Source: Mycolicibacter kumamotonensis (GTDB taxonomy: Bacteria > Actinomycetota > Actinomycetes > Mycobacteriales > Mycobacteriaceae). From it: a stretch of 64,000 bases of DNA. The first letter of the stretch is position 1. The number at the start of each line of letters is the position of its first letter. The position numbers and the translations under genes are program-made. Below are positions 16,287 to 23,488 of the stretch, piece by piece. Below the pieces are notes generated by a model. The model had not been told where the DNA came from, did not search any database, and saw only the letters and a program-made list of their open reading frames with translations. The stretch is from positions 62,001 to 126,000 of the forward strand of contig NZ_MVHU01000009.1 of the NCBI RefSeq assembly GCF_002086285.1, written 5' to 3'.

Positions 16287-17435
16287 ATGTCGAAGCGATG
16301 GCTTACCGCGTTCGGCCTGGCGGCGGTGCTGGCATTTTCCGGATGTGGCCTGACGGTGACGAAGTCCAATCCAGACCCGCTGGCGAACCAGGCGCCCCGC
16401 AGCACCCCCAACGGCATGGTGCTGGTCTCGCCGGACAACTTCGTGCGTGCCGTCACCGACCAGGAATTCACCAATGTCGTCAACGAGAACGGGTTCGGCC
16501 GGTTCTTCCACCAGCGTGATGTGACCCCGATCGACCGCCAACTGGTGGTGCGGTCCAACCGCGACACCTTGTATTCCGCGGCCGTGTTCGACCTGCAGGC
16601 CGCTCCCGTGACGATCACGCTGCCCGACCCCGGTGAGCGGTACATGTCGGCGCAGGTGATCAACCAGGACGAGTACGTCACCGACATGTTCTACGGCAGC
16701 GGCGACCACACTCTGGACCAACAGCAGGTCGGCACCCGCTACGTCATGGTCGCCGTCCGCATCCTGGCCGACCCCAAGGATCCGGCCGACCTGGCGAAGG
16801 CTCGCCGCCTGCAGGATCAGATCATCGTGAGCCAGGAGGACTCCGGCAGCTTCGAAGTGCCGCGGTGGGACCCGGTCAGCCAGAAGAAGGTCAGCGACGC
16901 CCTGCTGACCCTGGCCGAGACCATCCCCGACACGCGGGGCATGTTCGGCACCCAGGACGACACCGACCCGGTGCGGCATCTGATCGGCGCCGCCGCCGCC
17001 TGGGGCGGCAACCCCGAGTCCGACGCGCTGTACCTCAACGTCACCCCGGCCCGCAACGACGGCAATACCGTGTACCGGCTGACCGTCAAAGACGTTCCGG
17101 TGAAAGCCTTCTGGTCGGTCAGTGTCTACAACAAGAACGGCTACTTCACCGAGAATCCGCAGCAGGCCTATTCGGTCAACGACATCACCGCGACGAAGAC
17201 GCAAGACGGATCGGTGACCGTGCAGTTCGGCGGGTGCCCGGCCGGCCCGGCCACCGTCGCCAACTGTCTGCCGATCACGCCGGGATGGAACTACCTGGTC
17301 CGGCTCTACCAGCCCGACCAGGAGATCCTGTCCGGCAAGTGGGTTTTCCCGGCGGCTCAGCCCGAGGAGACGGCCGGCGTCGATACCCGATCGCCCGCGC
17401 CGCCTCCGTCCGCGCCGGCACGTCCCTCCCGCTGA
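16287..17435 (+). CDS. DUF1254/DUF1214-domain lipoprotein
   Basis: 382 residues from the ATG at 16287; the start is fixed by the lipoprotein signal SKRWLTAFGLAAVLAFSGCG with a lipobox ending in Cys22. The mature protein has the N-terminal DUF1254 region (FHQRDVTPIDRQLVVRSNRD, PGERYMSAQVINQDEYVTD) and a C-terminal DUF1214 region (FWSVSVYNKNGYFTEN, GWNYLVRLYQPDQEIL). These two-domain proteins are common in actinobacteria but have no agreed biochemical function. A Pro-rich tail ends the protein. It is divergent from the 665-residue exported protein. Confidence 0.82.
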   Translation: MSKRWLTAFGLAAVLAFSGCGLTVTKSNPDPLANQAPRSTPNGMVLVSPDNFVRAVTDQEFTNVVNENGFGRFFHQRDVTPIDRQLVVRSNRDTLYSAAVFDLQAAPVTITLPDPGERYMSAQVINQDEYVTDMFYGSGDHTLDQQQVGTRYVMVAVRILADPKDPADLAKARRLQDQIIVSQEDSGSFEVPRWDPVSQKKVSDALLTLAETIPDTRGMFGTQDDTDPVRHLIGAAAAWGGNPESDALYLNVTPARNDGNTVYRLTVKDVPVKAFWSVSVYNKNGYFTENPQQAYSVNDITATKTQDGSVTVQFGGCPAGPATVANCLPITPGWNYLVRLYQPDQEILSGKWVFPAAQPEETAGVDTRSPAPPPSAPARPSR

Positions 17436-17494
17436 CGCACCCGGGCACCGTTACTCTGCTGATTGTGGTGTTCATCGGGCCGATGCCGGGCTAA

Positions 17495-18565
17495 GTGCCG
17501 GCGACGCGGCACGCCTACTTCGCGTACGGGTCCAACCTGTGCGCACAGCAGATGGCGCGCCGCTGCCCCGAGGCGTCGGACCCCCGCCCGGCGGTGCTGG
17601 CCGACCACGATTGGCTGATCAACCAGCGCGGTGTCGCCACCGTCGAGCCGTTCCCCGGCTCACGGGTGCACGGGGTGCTGTGGTGGGTGTCCGATCGCGA
17701 CCTGGCCGCGTTGGACAGGGCCGAGGGCGTTCCGGTGCGCTACCGCCGTGATCGGCTGACGGTGCATACCCTCGACGGGGTTTCGCCGGCGTGGGTGTAC
17801 ATCGACCATCGGGTGCAGCCCGGTGCACCGCGGGACGGCTATCTGGAGCGCATCATCGGCGCCGCTGTCCAGCACGGGCTGCCCCCGGGGTGGATCGACT
17901 TTCTTCGCCGCTGGGATCCGATCCAGTGGCCGCTGCGTACCCCGCCCGCTAATGACGCGGCGCCGCAGTCACTCTCAGAGCTGTTGGCCGATCCCGACGT
18001 CGTCGAGGAGAGCCGATTGCGGTCGCGGTTCGGATTCCTGGCCATTCACGGCGGGGGCCTGGAGCAGATGACCGACGTGATCGCCGAACACGCCGCCGAA
18101 GCCGCCGATGCGTCGGTGTATGTGGTGCGCCATCCCGACGGCTACCCGCGACACCTGCCCTCGGCCCGCTACCTCGCCGCGGAGTCCGCGCGGCTCGCCG
18201 AATTCCTCGACCACGTCGACGTCGTGGTGTCGCTGCACGGGTACGGCCGGATCGGACGCAGCACGCAACTGCTGGCGGGCGGGCGCAACCGTCGGCTGGC
18301 CGCCCACGTCGCCCGATGTGTGGATCTGCCGGGCTATCAGGTGATCACCGATCTGGACGCGATCCCGCTGGGCCTGCGGGGGCTGCACCCGGCAAATCCG
18401 GTGAATCAGGTCCGGGGCGGAGGGGCCCAGCTGGAACTGTCACCGCGGGTCCGGGGCATCAGTCCGCGCAGCCAGCCCCCCGGGGAGGACGGCCTGTCGC
18501 CGGTCACCTCGGCGCTGACGCGCGGGCTGTCGGCCGCGGCCCGCTCCTGGCGGCTGCAGGACTAG
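17495..18565 (+). CDS. gamma-glutamylcyclotransferase-like domain fused to poly-gamma-glutamate-hydrolase-like domain
   Basis: 356 residues from a GTG. Residues 1-145 form a gamma-glutamylcyclotransferase-like fold: the substrate loop YFAYGSNL (8-15) and a Glu in LDRAEGVPVRYRR (Glu77) in the position of the catalytic acid. Residues 165-340 match the YjqB/PghP-like (DUF867) zinc-hydrolase family: FLAIHGGGLE (His185 and Glu190 as zinc ligands) and VVSLHGYGR (His248). Both families act on gamma-glutamyl bonds, so the fusion suggests two-step processing of a gamma-glutamyl compound. The stop is 10 bases before an LLM-oxidoreductase start with a strong ribosome-binding site. Confidence 0.75.
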   Translation: MPATRHAYFAYGSNLCAQQMARRCPEASDPRPAVLADHDWLINQRGVATVEPFPGSRVHGVLWWVSDRDLAALDRAEGVPVRYRRDRLTVHTLDGVSPAWVYIDHRVQPGAPRDGYLERIIGAAVQHGLPPGWIDFLRRWDPIQWPLRTPPANDAAPQSLSELLADPDVVEESRLRSRFGFLAIHGGGLEQMTDVIAEHAAEAADASVYVVRHPDGYPRHLPSARYLAAESARLAEFLDHVDVVVSLHGYGRIGRSTQLLAGGRNRRLAAHVARCVDLPGYQVITDLDAIPLGLRGLHPANPVNQVRGGGAQLELSPRVRGISPRSQPPGEDGLSPVTSALTRGLSAAARSWRLQD

Positions 18566-18575
18566 GAGGTAGTCG

Positions 18576-19394
18576 GTGGACAAACAGTTTCGCTTCGGGG
18601 TGGGTCTGCACACGGTGCGGTCTGCAGCTGCGCTGGCCGAGACCGCACGACGGTTGGAGGGATCCGGGTTCGACGTACTGCACGTGCCCGATCATCTCGG
18701 CGCCCCGGCACCCTTCCCCGCGCTGGTCGCGGCCGCGGCAGCCACTACGACGATCCGGTTGGGCACCTACGTGCTCAACGCCTGCTTCTACAAGCCGGCG
18801 CTGCTGACCCGCGATATCGCCGCCACGGACCTGTTGTCCGGCGGCCGGCTGGAGATCGGGCTGGGCGCGGGCTATGTGCAAGCGGAATTCGAGGCCGCCG
18901 AGCTGCCGTTCCCCAATGCCGCCCGGCGCATCGAGTACCTCGAACACGTGACGACTTACGTGTCCACCCACCAGCCGCGGGTGCCGATCCTGATCGCCGG
19001 CAGCGGTGATCGGCTGCTCAGGGTGGCGGCCCGGCACGCCGACATCATCGGGCTGACCGGCGCACCGGTGGCCGGCGCCGATGACGCCCTGGCGGAGCGG
19101 GTTTCCTTCGTCCGCGCGGCGGCCGCCGACCGGTTCGAGGCCGTGGAACTGAATCTGGCCGTCACGGCGGTGCCCACCGACGCCTCCGGGATGCCCGACC
19201 TGTCGCTGACCCGCCAGTTCGCCCCGACCCTGTCGGATCAAGAGCTGCTGGCCATGCCCGCTGTGCTGTCCGGGTCACCGCACGAGATGGCCGACACGTT
19301 GCGGGAATACCGCCGCAGGTACGGGTTGAGCTATTTCACCGTCCAGCAGAATCACGCCGAAGCGTTCGCGAAAGTCATTGCCGCACTGCGATGA
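18576..19394 (+). CDS. LLM-class F420-dependent oxidoreductase (TIGR03621-like)
   Basis: 272 residues from a GTG behind AGGAGGT. TIM-barrel luciferase-like pattern: FRFGVGLHTVRSAAALAETA, DVLHVPDHLGAPAPFPAL, TTIRLGTYVLNACFYKPAL, and RLEIGLGAGYVQAEFEA. The members with this start and the PHEMADTLREYRRRYGLSYF ending are F420-linked in mycobacteria. It is the second gene of a probable two-gene unit with the GGCT fusion, though a functional link is not evident. Confidence 0.85.
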   Translation: MDKQFRFGVGLHTVRSAAALAETARRLEGSGFDVLHVPDHLGAPAPFPALVAAAAATTTIRLGTYVLNACFYKPALLTRDIAATDLLSGGRLEIGLGAGYVQAEFEAAELPFPNAARRIEYLEHVTTYVSTHQPRVPILIAGSGDRLLRVAARHADIIGLTGAPVAGADDALAERVSFVRAAAADRFEAVELNLAVTAVPTDASGMPDLSLTRQFAPTLSDQELLAMPAVLSGSPHEMADTLREYRRRYGLSYFTVQQNHAEAFAKVIAALR

Positions 19395-19404
19395 CCACCC
19401 GGAC

Positions 19405-19956
19405 TCAACGCGGGCCCGGCCACCCCGCCAATGCGGCGTCGGCCAGCGCGTGCAGATCCACGCGGCTCGCTCCGCTGCGCGCCTGCACCGCGATGCCCTG
19501 ACACACCGCGGCGATCCAGCGCGCGAGCACCATGGTGTCGACACCGGACAATTCACCCTCGGCCACCGCGACGTCGAACCGTTCGGCGATCTGATGCACT
19601 GTGTCCTCGCGTATTTGGGCCAACCCCGGCCCGTTATCGACAGTCAGGCAGCCGTGCGGGTCACCACTGGTCGCCTCGGCCGCACCGTGGACCATCGCTT
19701 CGGCGACACCCCGGGCGGTCGGCAATGCCAGCGCCTCGACGACATAACCTCCCTGACCGGCGAGGTAGCGCTGGACGGCCCGCCGGTAGAGCTTCTCCTT
19801 CGAACCGAATTCGGCGTAGATGCTACGGCGGTTGACCCCGGCGGCGGCACTGACGTCGCTGATCGAGACGCTGTCGTAGCCGTGCGCCCAGAACAGCGTC
19901 ATCGCCGCCTCTTCGACCTCGGCGGGATCGAACTCCCGCGGCCGTCCCACCACCAT
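19405..19956 (-). CDS. TetR-family transcriptional repressor
   Basis: 183 residues. The N-terminal DNA-binding domain is typical: EVEEAAMTLFWAHGYDSVSI, SDVSAAAGVNRRSIYAEFG, SKEKLYRRAVQRYL. The C-terminal ligand domain has the GCLTVDNGPG and MVLARWIAAVCQGIAVQARSG pattern of the TetR_C (AcrR/YxaF-like) branch. It is divergent from a short-chain dehydrogenase gene 113 bases away, and in this layout (TetR beside SDR) the repressor usually controls its neighbour. Confidence 0.88.
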   Translation of the reverse strand: MVVGRPREFDPAEVEEAAMTLFWAHGYDSVSISDVSAAAGVNRRSIYAEFGSKEKLYRRAVQRYLAGQGGYVVEALALPTARGVAEAMVHGAAEATSGDPHGCLTVDNGPGLAQIREDTVHQIAERFDVAVAEGELSGVDTMVLARWIAAVCQGIAVQARSGASRVDLHALADAALAGWPGPR

Positions 19957-20069
19957 CGCGCCGCCTTCGTGTGACTCCGGTCACGCCGGGAATGTATCAG
20001 ACGTTTCACGCCTTGACCTGACCAAACTAAGTAACACATCGGTTCGTAACTAGCGGGAGAGGCCACCAC

Positions 20070-20818
20070 ATGAGCACAGCACCCCTGACCGGACGGCGGG
20101 CACTGGTCACCGGAGGTTCACGCGGCATCGGCGCGGAGACCGTGCGGCGGCTGGCGGCCGACGGCGCCGCGGTGGCCTTCACCTATTCGGCCTCGACCAC
20201 CGACGCCCAGAAGCTCGCCGCCGACGTCGCCGCGACCGGAGGAAAGGCCGTTGCGATCCAGGCCGACTCCGCCGACCGCGCGCAGGTCGCGGCCGCCGTC
20301 GAGCAAGCCGTCACCGAACTCGGCGGCTTGGATGTGCTGGTCAACAATGCCGCCGTCGCTCATGTGGCGCCCATCGATGAGTATCCGGCCGAGCAGTTCG
20401 ACCGTCTTGTGGCGATCAACATCGGCGGAATGTACTGGGCGGTACGCACCGCGGTGAAGCATCTGGGCGAGGGCTCCGGATCATCAATATCGGCAGCATC
20501 AACGCCGATCAGATTCCGGGCCCGGGCCTTTCGGTCTACGGCATGACGAAGGGAGCGGTGGCGTCGTTCACCCGGGGCCTGGCGCGCGACCTCGGCCCAC
20601 GCGGCATAACCGTCAACAACGTGCAGCCGGGCCCGATCGATACCGACGCGAATCCGGACAACGGCGGTGACTTCCCCGAGAGCCTGAAGAAGGTGACGGC
20701 CCTCGGTCGCTACGGGCAGGTCGGTGACGTCGCCGCCGTCGTGAGCTTTCTGGCGGGCCCGGAATCCGGATTCGTCACCGGGGCGAACTGGAACGTCGAC
20801 GGCGGCTTCACCGTCTAG
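20070..20818 (+). pseudogene. SDR-family oxidoreductase, single frameshift
   Basis: The frame from 20070 has a classical SDR N-terminus (ALVTGGSRGIGAETVRRL, DVLVNNAAVAH) but runs into unrelated residues after HLGEG. From about 20477 the matching continuation is in the frame two bases on: RIINIGSINADQ, then the catalytic SVYGMTKGAVASFTRG and the end FVTGANWNVDGGFTV. Adding one C to the CC at 20476-20477 restores an intact reading frame of about 249 residues. A real frameshift or a one-base sequencing error cannot be told apart here. The active-site Tyr and Lys lie after the shift, so the product as read would be dead. Confidence 0.82.
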
Positions 20819-20835
20819 CGACTTAACGCGGTGCG

Positions 20836-21255
20836 TCAGCCCCGACGCAGCGTCGACACCAACGCCCACAGCGAACAGCCCAGCGCCCCGGCAACACTGA
20901 CCGCGCCGAGGCCCAGCCCGTATCCGACCGTGATCGGAGCGACGACATTCAGCCGGTAGTACCAGACCACCAGCCCGGCGATACCCAGCGAGATCACCAG
21001 GGCCGCAACCGATGCCAATCTACTGAAGAGTCCCCGACCGATCATCGCACCGGCCACCAGCAGAACCGCCGCCAGCAGCACGATCAGCTGACCGACGCCG
21101 AAGCGCGGCGGCAGCACGATACTGCCGACACTGCCGCCGATCGCACTGGCATGCCCTCCACCGTTGGCCGAGGTCGTCAGCCACGGCAGCCACGCACTGA
21201 CCGACAGGATCACGGCGAACAGCGCGATGAGCCAACCGGGCCGCGAGTGAGTCAT
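20836..21255 (-). CDS. small membrane protein, four predicted helices, unknown function
   Basis: 139 residues with hydrophobic segments at about 8-26, 53-72, 78-98 and 104-132 and a basic C-terminus (STLRRG). The first helix is followed by a Gly/Ser-rich extracytoplasmic loop. It resembles small actinobacterial membrane proteins of unknown function. It begins 9 bases after the ABC-F stop on the same strand and may be part of the same transcript. Confidence 0.65.
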   Translation of the reverse strand: MTHSRPGWLIALFAVILSVSAWLPWLTTSANGGGHASAIGGSVGSIVLPPRFGVGQLIVLLAAVLLVAGAMIGRGLFSRLASVAALVISLGIAGLVVWYYRLNVVAPITVGYGLGLGAVSVAGALGCSLWALVSTLRRG

Positions 21256-21264
21256 GCCGTGACA

Positions 21265-22851
21265 TTAACCCGCCTCGATGAGTTCACCGCGGTGCGGCAT
21301 CCTCAGCGTCCGGGTCAGGCCGAGCCGGGCCAGGAAGGCGTCGTCGTGGCTGACCACGATGAACGCGCCGCGGTAGCCGGCCAGGGCCTCGACCAGCTGG
21401 TCCACGCTGGCCAGATCGAGGTTGTTGGTGGGTTCGTCGAGCAGCAACAGCTGCGGCGGCGGGTCGGCGAGCAGCAGCTGGGCCAGCGCGACCCGGAACC
21501 GCTCACCGCCGGACAGCGTGCCGATCGGGCGGGCCACACCGGCGGCGTCCAACAGGAACCGGGCCAGCTGGGCACGCACGGCCCGCGGCTCGCTGCCGGA
21601 CACCGCCGACACGGCATCGAACGCGGACACCGTGTCATCGAGGTGATCAAGGCGCTGCGGAAGATAGCCGACCCGATGGGTCAGCAACCGTCCGCTTGCA
21701 CCGGCCAGCAGCGCCTCCAACAGCGAGGTCTTGCCGACCCCGTTGGGCCCGTCCAGGGCGATCCGTTCCGGCCCTTGCACGATCACCGGCCCAGCGCCGC
21801 CCGGCAACTCGGCCAACCGGCGGCTGGACGGCACATCCGGGTCCGGCAGCGTGACGCGGATCCGCTCATCGTCACGGACCCGGACCGAAGCGGCGTCGAA
21901 GCCGGCTTGCGCGTCGCGCACCCGCCTGTCGAGACCGGTGCGCAGCCGGCCGGCCGAAACCTGTGCGTTCGAAGCGTTCTGGTTCATGACGATCTTTGCG
22001 GCCCGCTTGTTGTCGTAGGAGGACCGGGTCGCCCTGCTGCGTCGGGCGAGTTTGGTCTCGGCCTCGACTCGCTGCCGCTTCTCAACCTTGACCAGCTGTT
22101 CGGCGGCGCGGGCGGCCGCCCGCGCGGCCGCCTGCTCGGCGTCCAGATGCGCCCGCCACGCACTGTAGGGGCCGCCGAAGCCGGCCAGCCGCCCGTCGTA
22201 CAGCTCGGCGATATTGTCCATCTGCTCCAGCAACGCGGTATCGTGGCTGGCCACGATGAGAGCGCCGGGCCACGATCCGACCAGCTGCGCCAACCGTTCC
22301 CGGGCGGCGCGATCGAGATTGTTCGTCGGTTCGTCGAGCAGGGTGATCGGGGCGGGCTGCAGACACAGACCGGTCAACGCCACCGCCATCGCCTCGCCCC
22401 CGGACAACTCGCCGGCTCGTCGCTCGAGATCGGCCGAACTCAGGCCGATCGGGCGCAGGGCCGCGTCGGCGCGGGCTTCGATGTCCCAGGCGTCACCGAG
22501 GATCTCAAAGTGGACCGCGTCGGCGTCACCGCGTTCGATCGCGCGCAGTGCGACGAGTTGCCCGGCGACACCGAGCAATTCGGCGATCGACACACCGACA
22601 TCGAGCGTGAGCAGCTGCGGCAGGTAGGCCACCTCGCCCACTGTGGCGATCCGCCCGGTGGTGGCGGTGAGCTCCCCGGCGATCAGGCGCAGCAGGGTGG
22701 ATTTTCCGGCGCCGTTGGCACCGACCAGGCCGGTGCGGCCGGGGCCGAATACACCGTTGACGCCGGCCAGCGCGGTGGTGCCGTCGGGCCAGCTGAAGCC
22801 GAGATCGGTCAGGGTGACAACGGAACTGAAGTCAGCAGAGGGTTTGGACAT
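21265..22851 (-). CDS. ABC-F ATPase, antibiotic-resistance-type
   Basis: 528 residues, two ABC domains and no membrane segment. Domain 1: Walker A GANGAGKST, signature LSGGE, Walker B ITLLDEPTNN. Domain 2: GPNGVGKTS, LSGGE, LLLLDEPTNN. A charged inter-domain linker (about residues 235-330, rich in Arg/Ala/Glu) is the segment that reaches the ribosomal exit site in this class. Both catalytic Glu residues are present. ABC-F proteins act on the translating ribosome, and several protect it from antibiotics. A leader peptide with competing hairpins lies directly upstream, the regulatory design of inducible resistance genes. Confidence 0.88.
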   Translation of the reverse strand: MSKPSADFSSVVTLTDLGFSWPDGTTALAGVNGVFGPGRTGLVGANGAGKSTLLRLIAGELTATTGRIATVGEVAYLPQLLTLDVGVSIAELLGVAGQLVALRAIERGDADAVHFEILGDAWDIEARADAALRPIGLSSADLERRAGELSGGEAMAVALTGLCLQPAPITLLDEPTNNLDRAARERLAQLVGSWPGALIVASHDTALLEQMDNIAELYDGRLAGFGGPYSAWRAHLDAEQAAARAAARAAEQLVKVEKRQRVEAETKLARRSRATRSSYDNKRAAKIVMNQNASNAQVSAGRLRTGLDRRVRDAQAGFDAASVRVRDDERIRVTLPDPDVPSSRRLAELPGGAGPVIVQGPERIALDGPNGVGKTSLLEALLAGASGRLLTHRVGYLPQRLDHLDDTVSAFDAVSAVSGSEPRAVRAQLARFLLDAAGVARPIGTLSGGERFRVALAQLLLADPPPQLLLLDEPTNNLDLASVDQLVEALAGYRGAFIVVSHDDAFLARLGLTRTLRMPHRGELIEAG

Positions 22852-22918
22852 GAGGTCTCCGGAAGAGTCAGCGGGTGCGCTGACAACCGGGGACGCGACT
22901 GGGGCGATGCGTCGGTGA
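22852..22918 (-). promoter_or_regulatory. attenuator hairpin between leader peptide and ABC-F gene
   Basis: On the minus strand GTCAGCG-CACC-CGCTGAC forms a perfect 7-bp hairpin (22884-22878 with 22873-22867), ending six bases before the GGAGA ribosome-binding site of the ABC-F gene. Its 5' arm can instead pair with GCGCTGA at the end of the leader peptide coding region (22925-22919). A ribosome stalled on the leader would therefore change which structure forms. Antitermination or unmasking of the ribosome-binding site are both possible. Confidence 0.6.
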
Positions 22919-22960
22919 TCAGCGCGCGGACAGCGGCGCGAGACCGGCGATGCCTGTCAC
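22919..22960 (-). CDS. 13-residue leader peptide upstream of ABC-F gene
   Basis: A GTG at 22960 has a perfect AGGAGG ribosome-binding site eight bases upstream and opens a 13-codon frame (MTGIAGLAPLSAR) ending in TGA at 22919. The strong initiation signal on so short a frame, 67 bases before an ABC-F gene, is typical of ribosome-sensing leader peptides. GGACAG overlapping the start (22965-22960) can pair with CTGTCC near the end (22933-22928), forming a first hairpin. The peptide has no known homologue that can be named. Confidence 0.6.
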   Translation of the reverse strand: MTGIAGLAPLSAR

Positions 22961-23025
22961 TGTCCAGACCTCCTGTGCGGGGACGCCCGCCACCCTAGCG
23001 GTGGGAAGGCGTGGCGTGCAACCGA

Positions 23026-23463
23026 TCAAGCCGGCGCGAAAACCCTGACGAACTTGTGCAGCGACTCGTTGATGTCGCTCTTCAGCGCCGCGGCCACCAG
23101 CATGCCGATCGGACCGAACAGCGCCGGCCCGCCCAGGTGGACGTCGAAGCTCACCTTGGCGCCGTCGCCGGCCGGGGCGACCTTGGCCAGCAGCTTGATC
23201 TTGACGCCGCCCTTGCCGTCGCCGTTGAGGGTCATCCCCGTCGGGGGCTTGTAGTTCACGATCGTCCACTTGATCCGGTTGGGCATGCCTTTGACCTCGA
23301 CGATCGACTCGAGCGTCGTGCCCTTTTCCAAGGTCTCGGGCAGCGCACTGCGCCACACCCGGTGGATGGTCAGCCACTCTTTGTAGCGCGACAGATCCGA
23401 GGCGTGCGCCCAGGCCTCCTCGGGAGGCAGTGGGACGTCAATGGATCCGGAGAGCTTGGCCAT
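23026..23463 (-). CDS. SRPBCC-family protein, Rv0910-like
   Basis: 145 residues of START/SRPBCC fold (MAKLSGSIDVPLPPEEAWAH, ASDLSRYKEWLTIHRVW, a hydrophobic pocket, and a long C-terminal helix ending NESLHKFVRVFAPA). Length and sequence match mycobacterial Rv0910, reported as the toxin of the Rv0909-Rv0910 pair. In M. tuberculosis a small antitoxin gene sits between ctpE and this gene. Here the gene starts 25 bases after the ctpE stop, so no antitoxin fits. It is probably co-transcribed with ctpE. Confidence 0.8.
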   Translation of the reverse strand: MAKLSGSIDVPLPPEEAWAHASDLSRYKEWLTIHRVWRSALPETLEKGTTLESIVEVKGMPNRIKWTIVNYKPPTGMTLNGDGKGGVKIKLLAKVAPAGDGAKVSFDVHLGGPALFGPIGMLVAAALKSDINESLHKFVRVFAPA

Positions 23464-23488
23464 GTGATTCTCTTCTCCTCATATCCCC

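Noticed and set aside
20460..20500. Programmed ribosomal frameshift in the SDR gene
   Set aside because: No slippery heptamer or downstream pseudoknot was seen, and SDR genes are not known to use recoding; a one-base deletion explains it.
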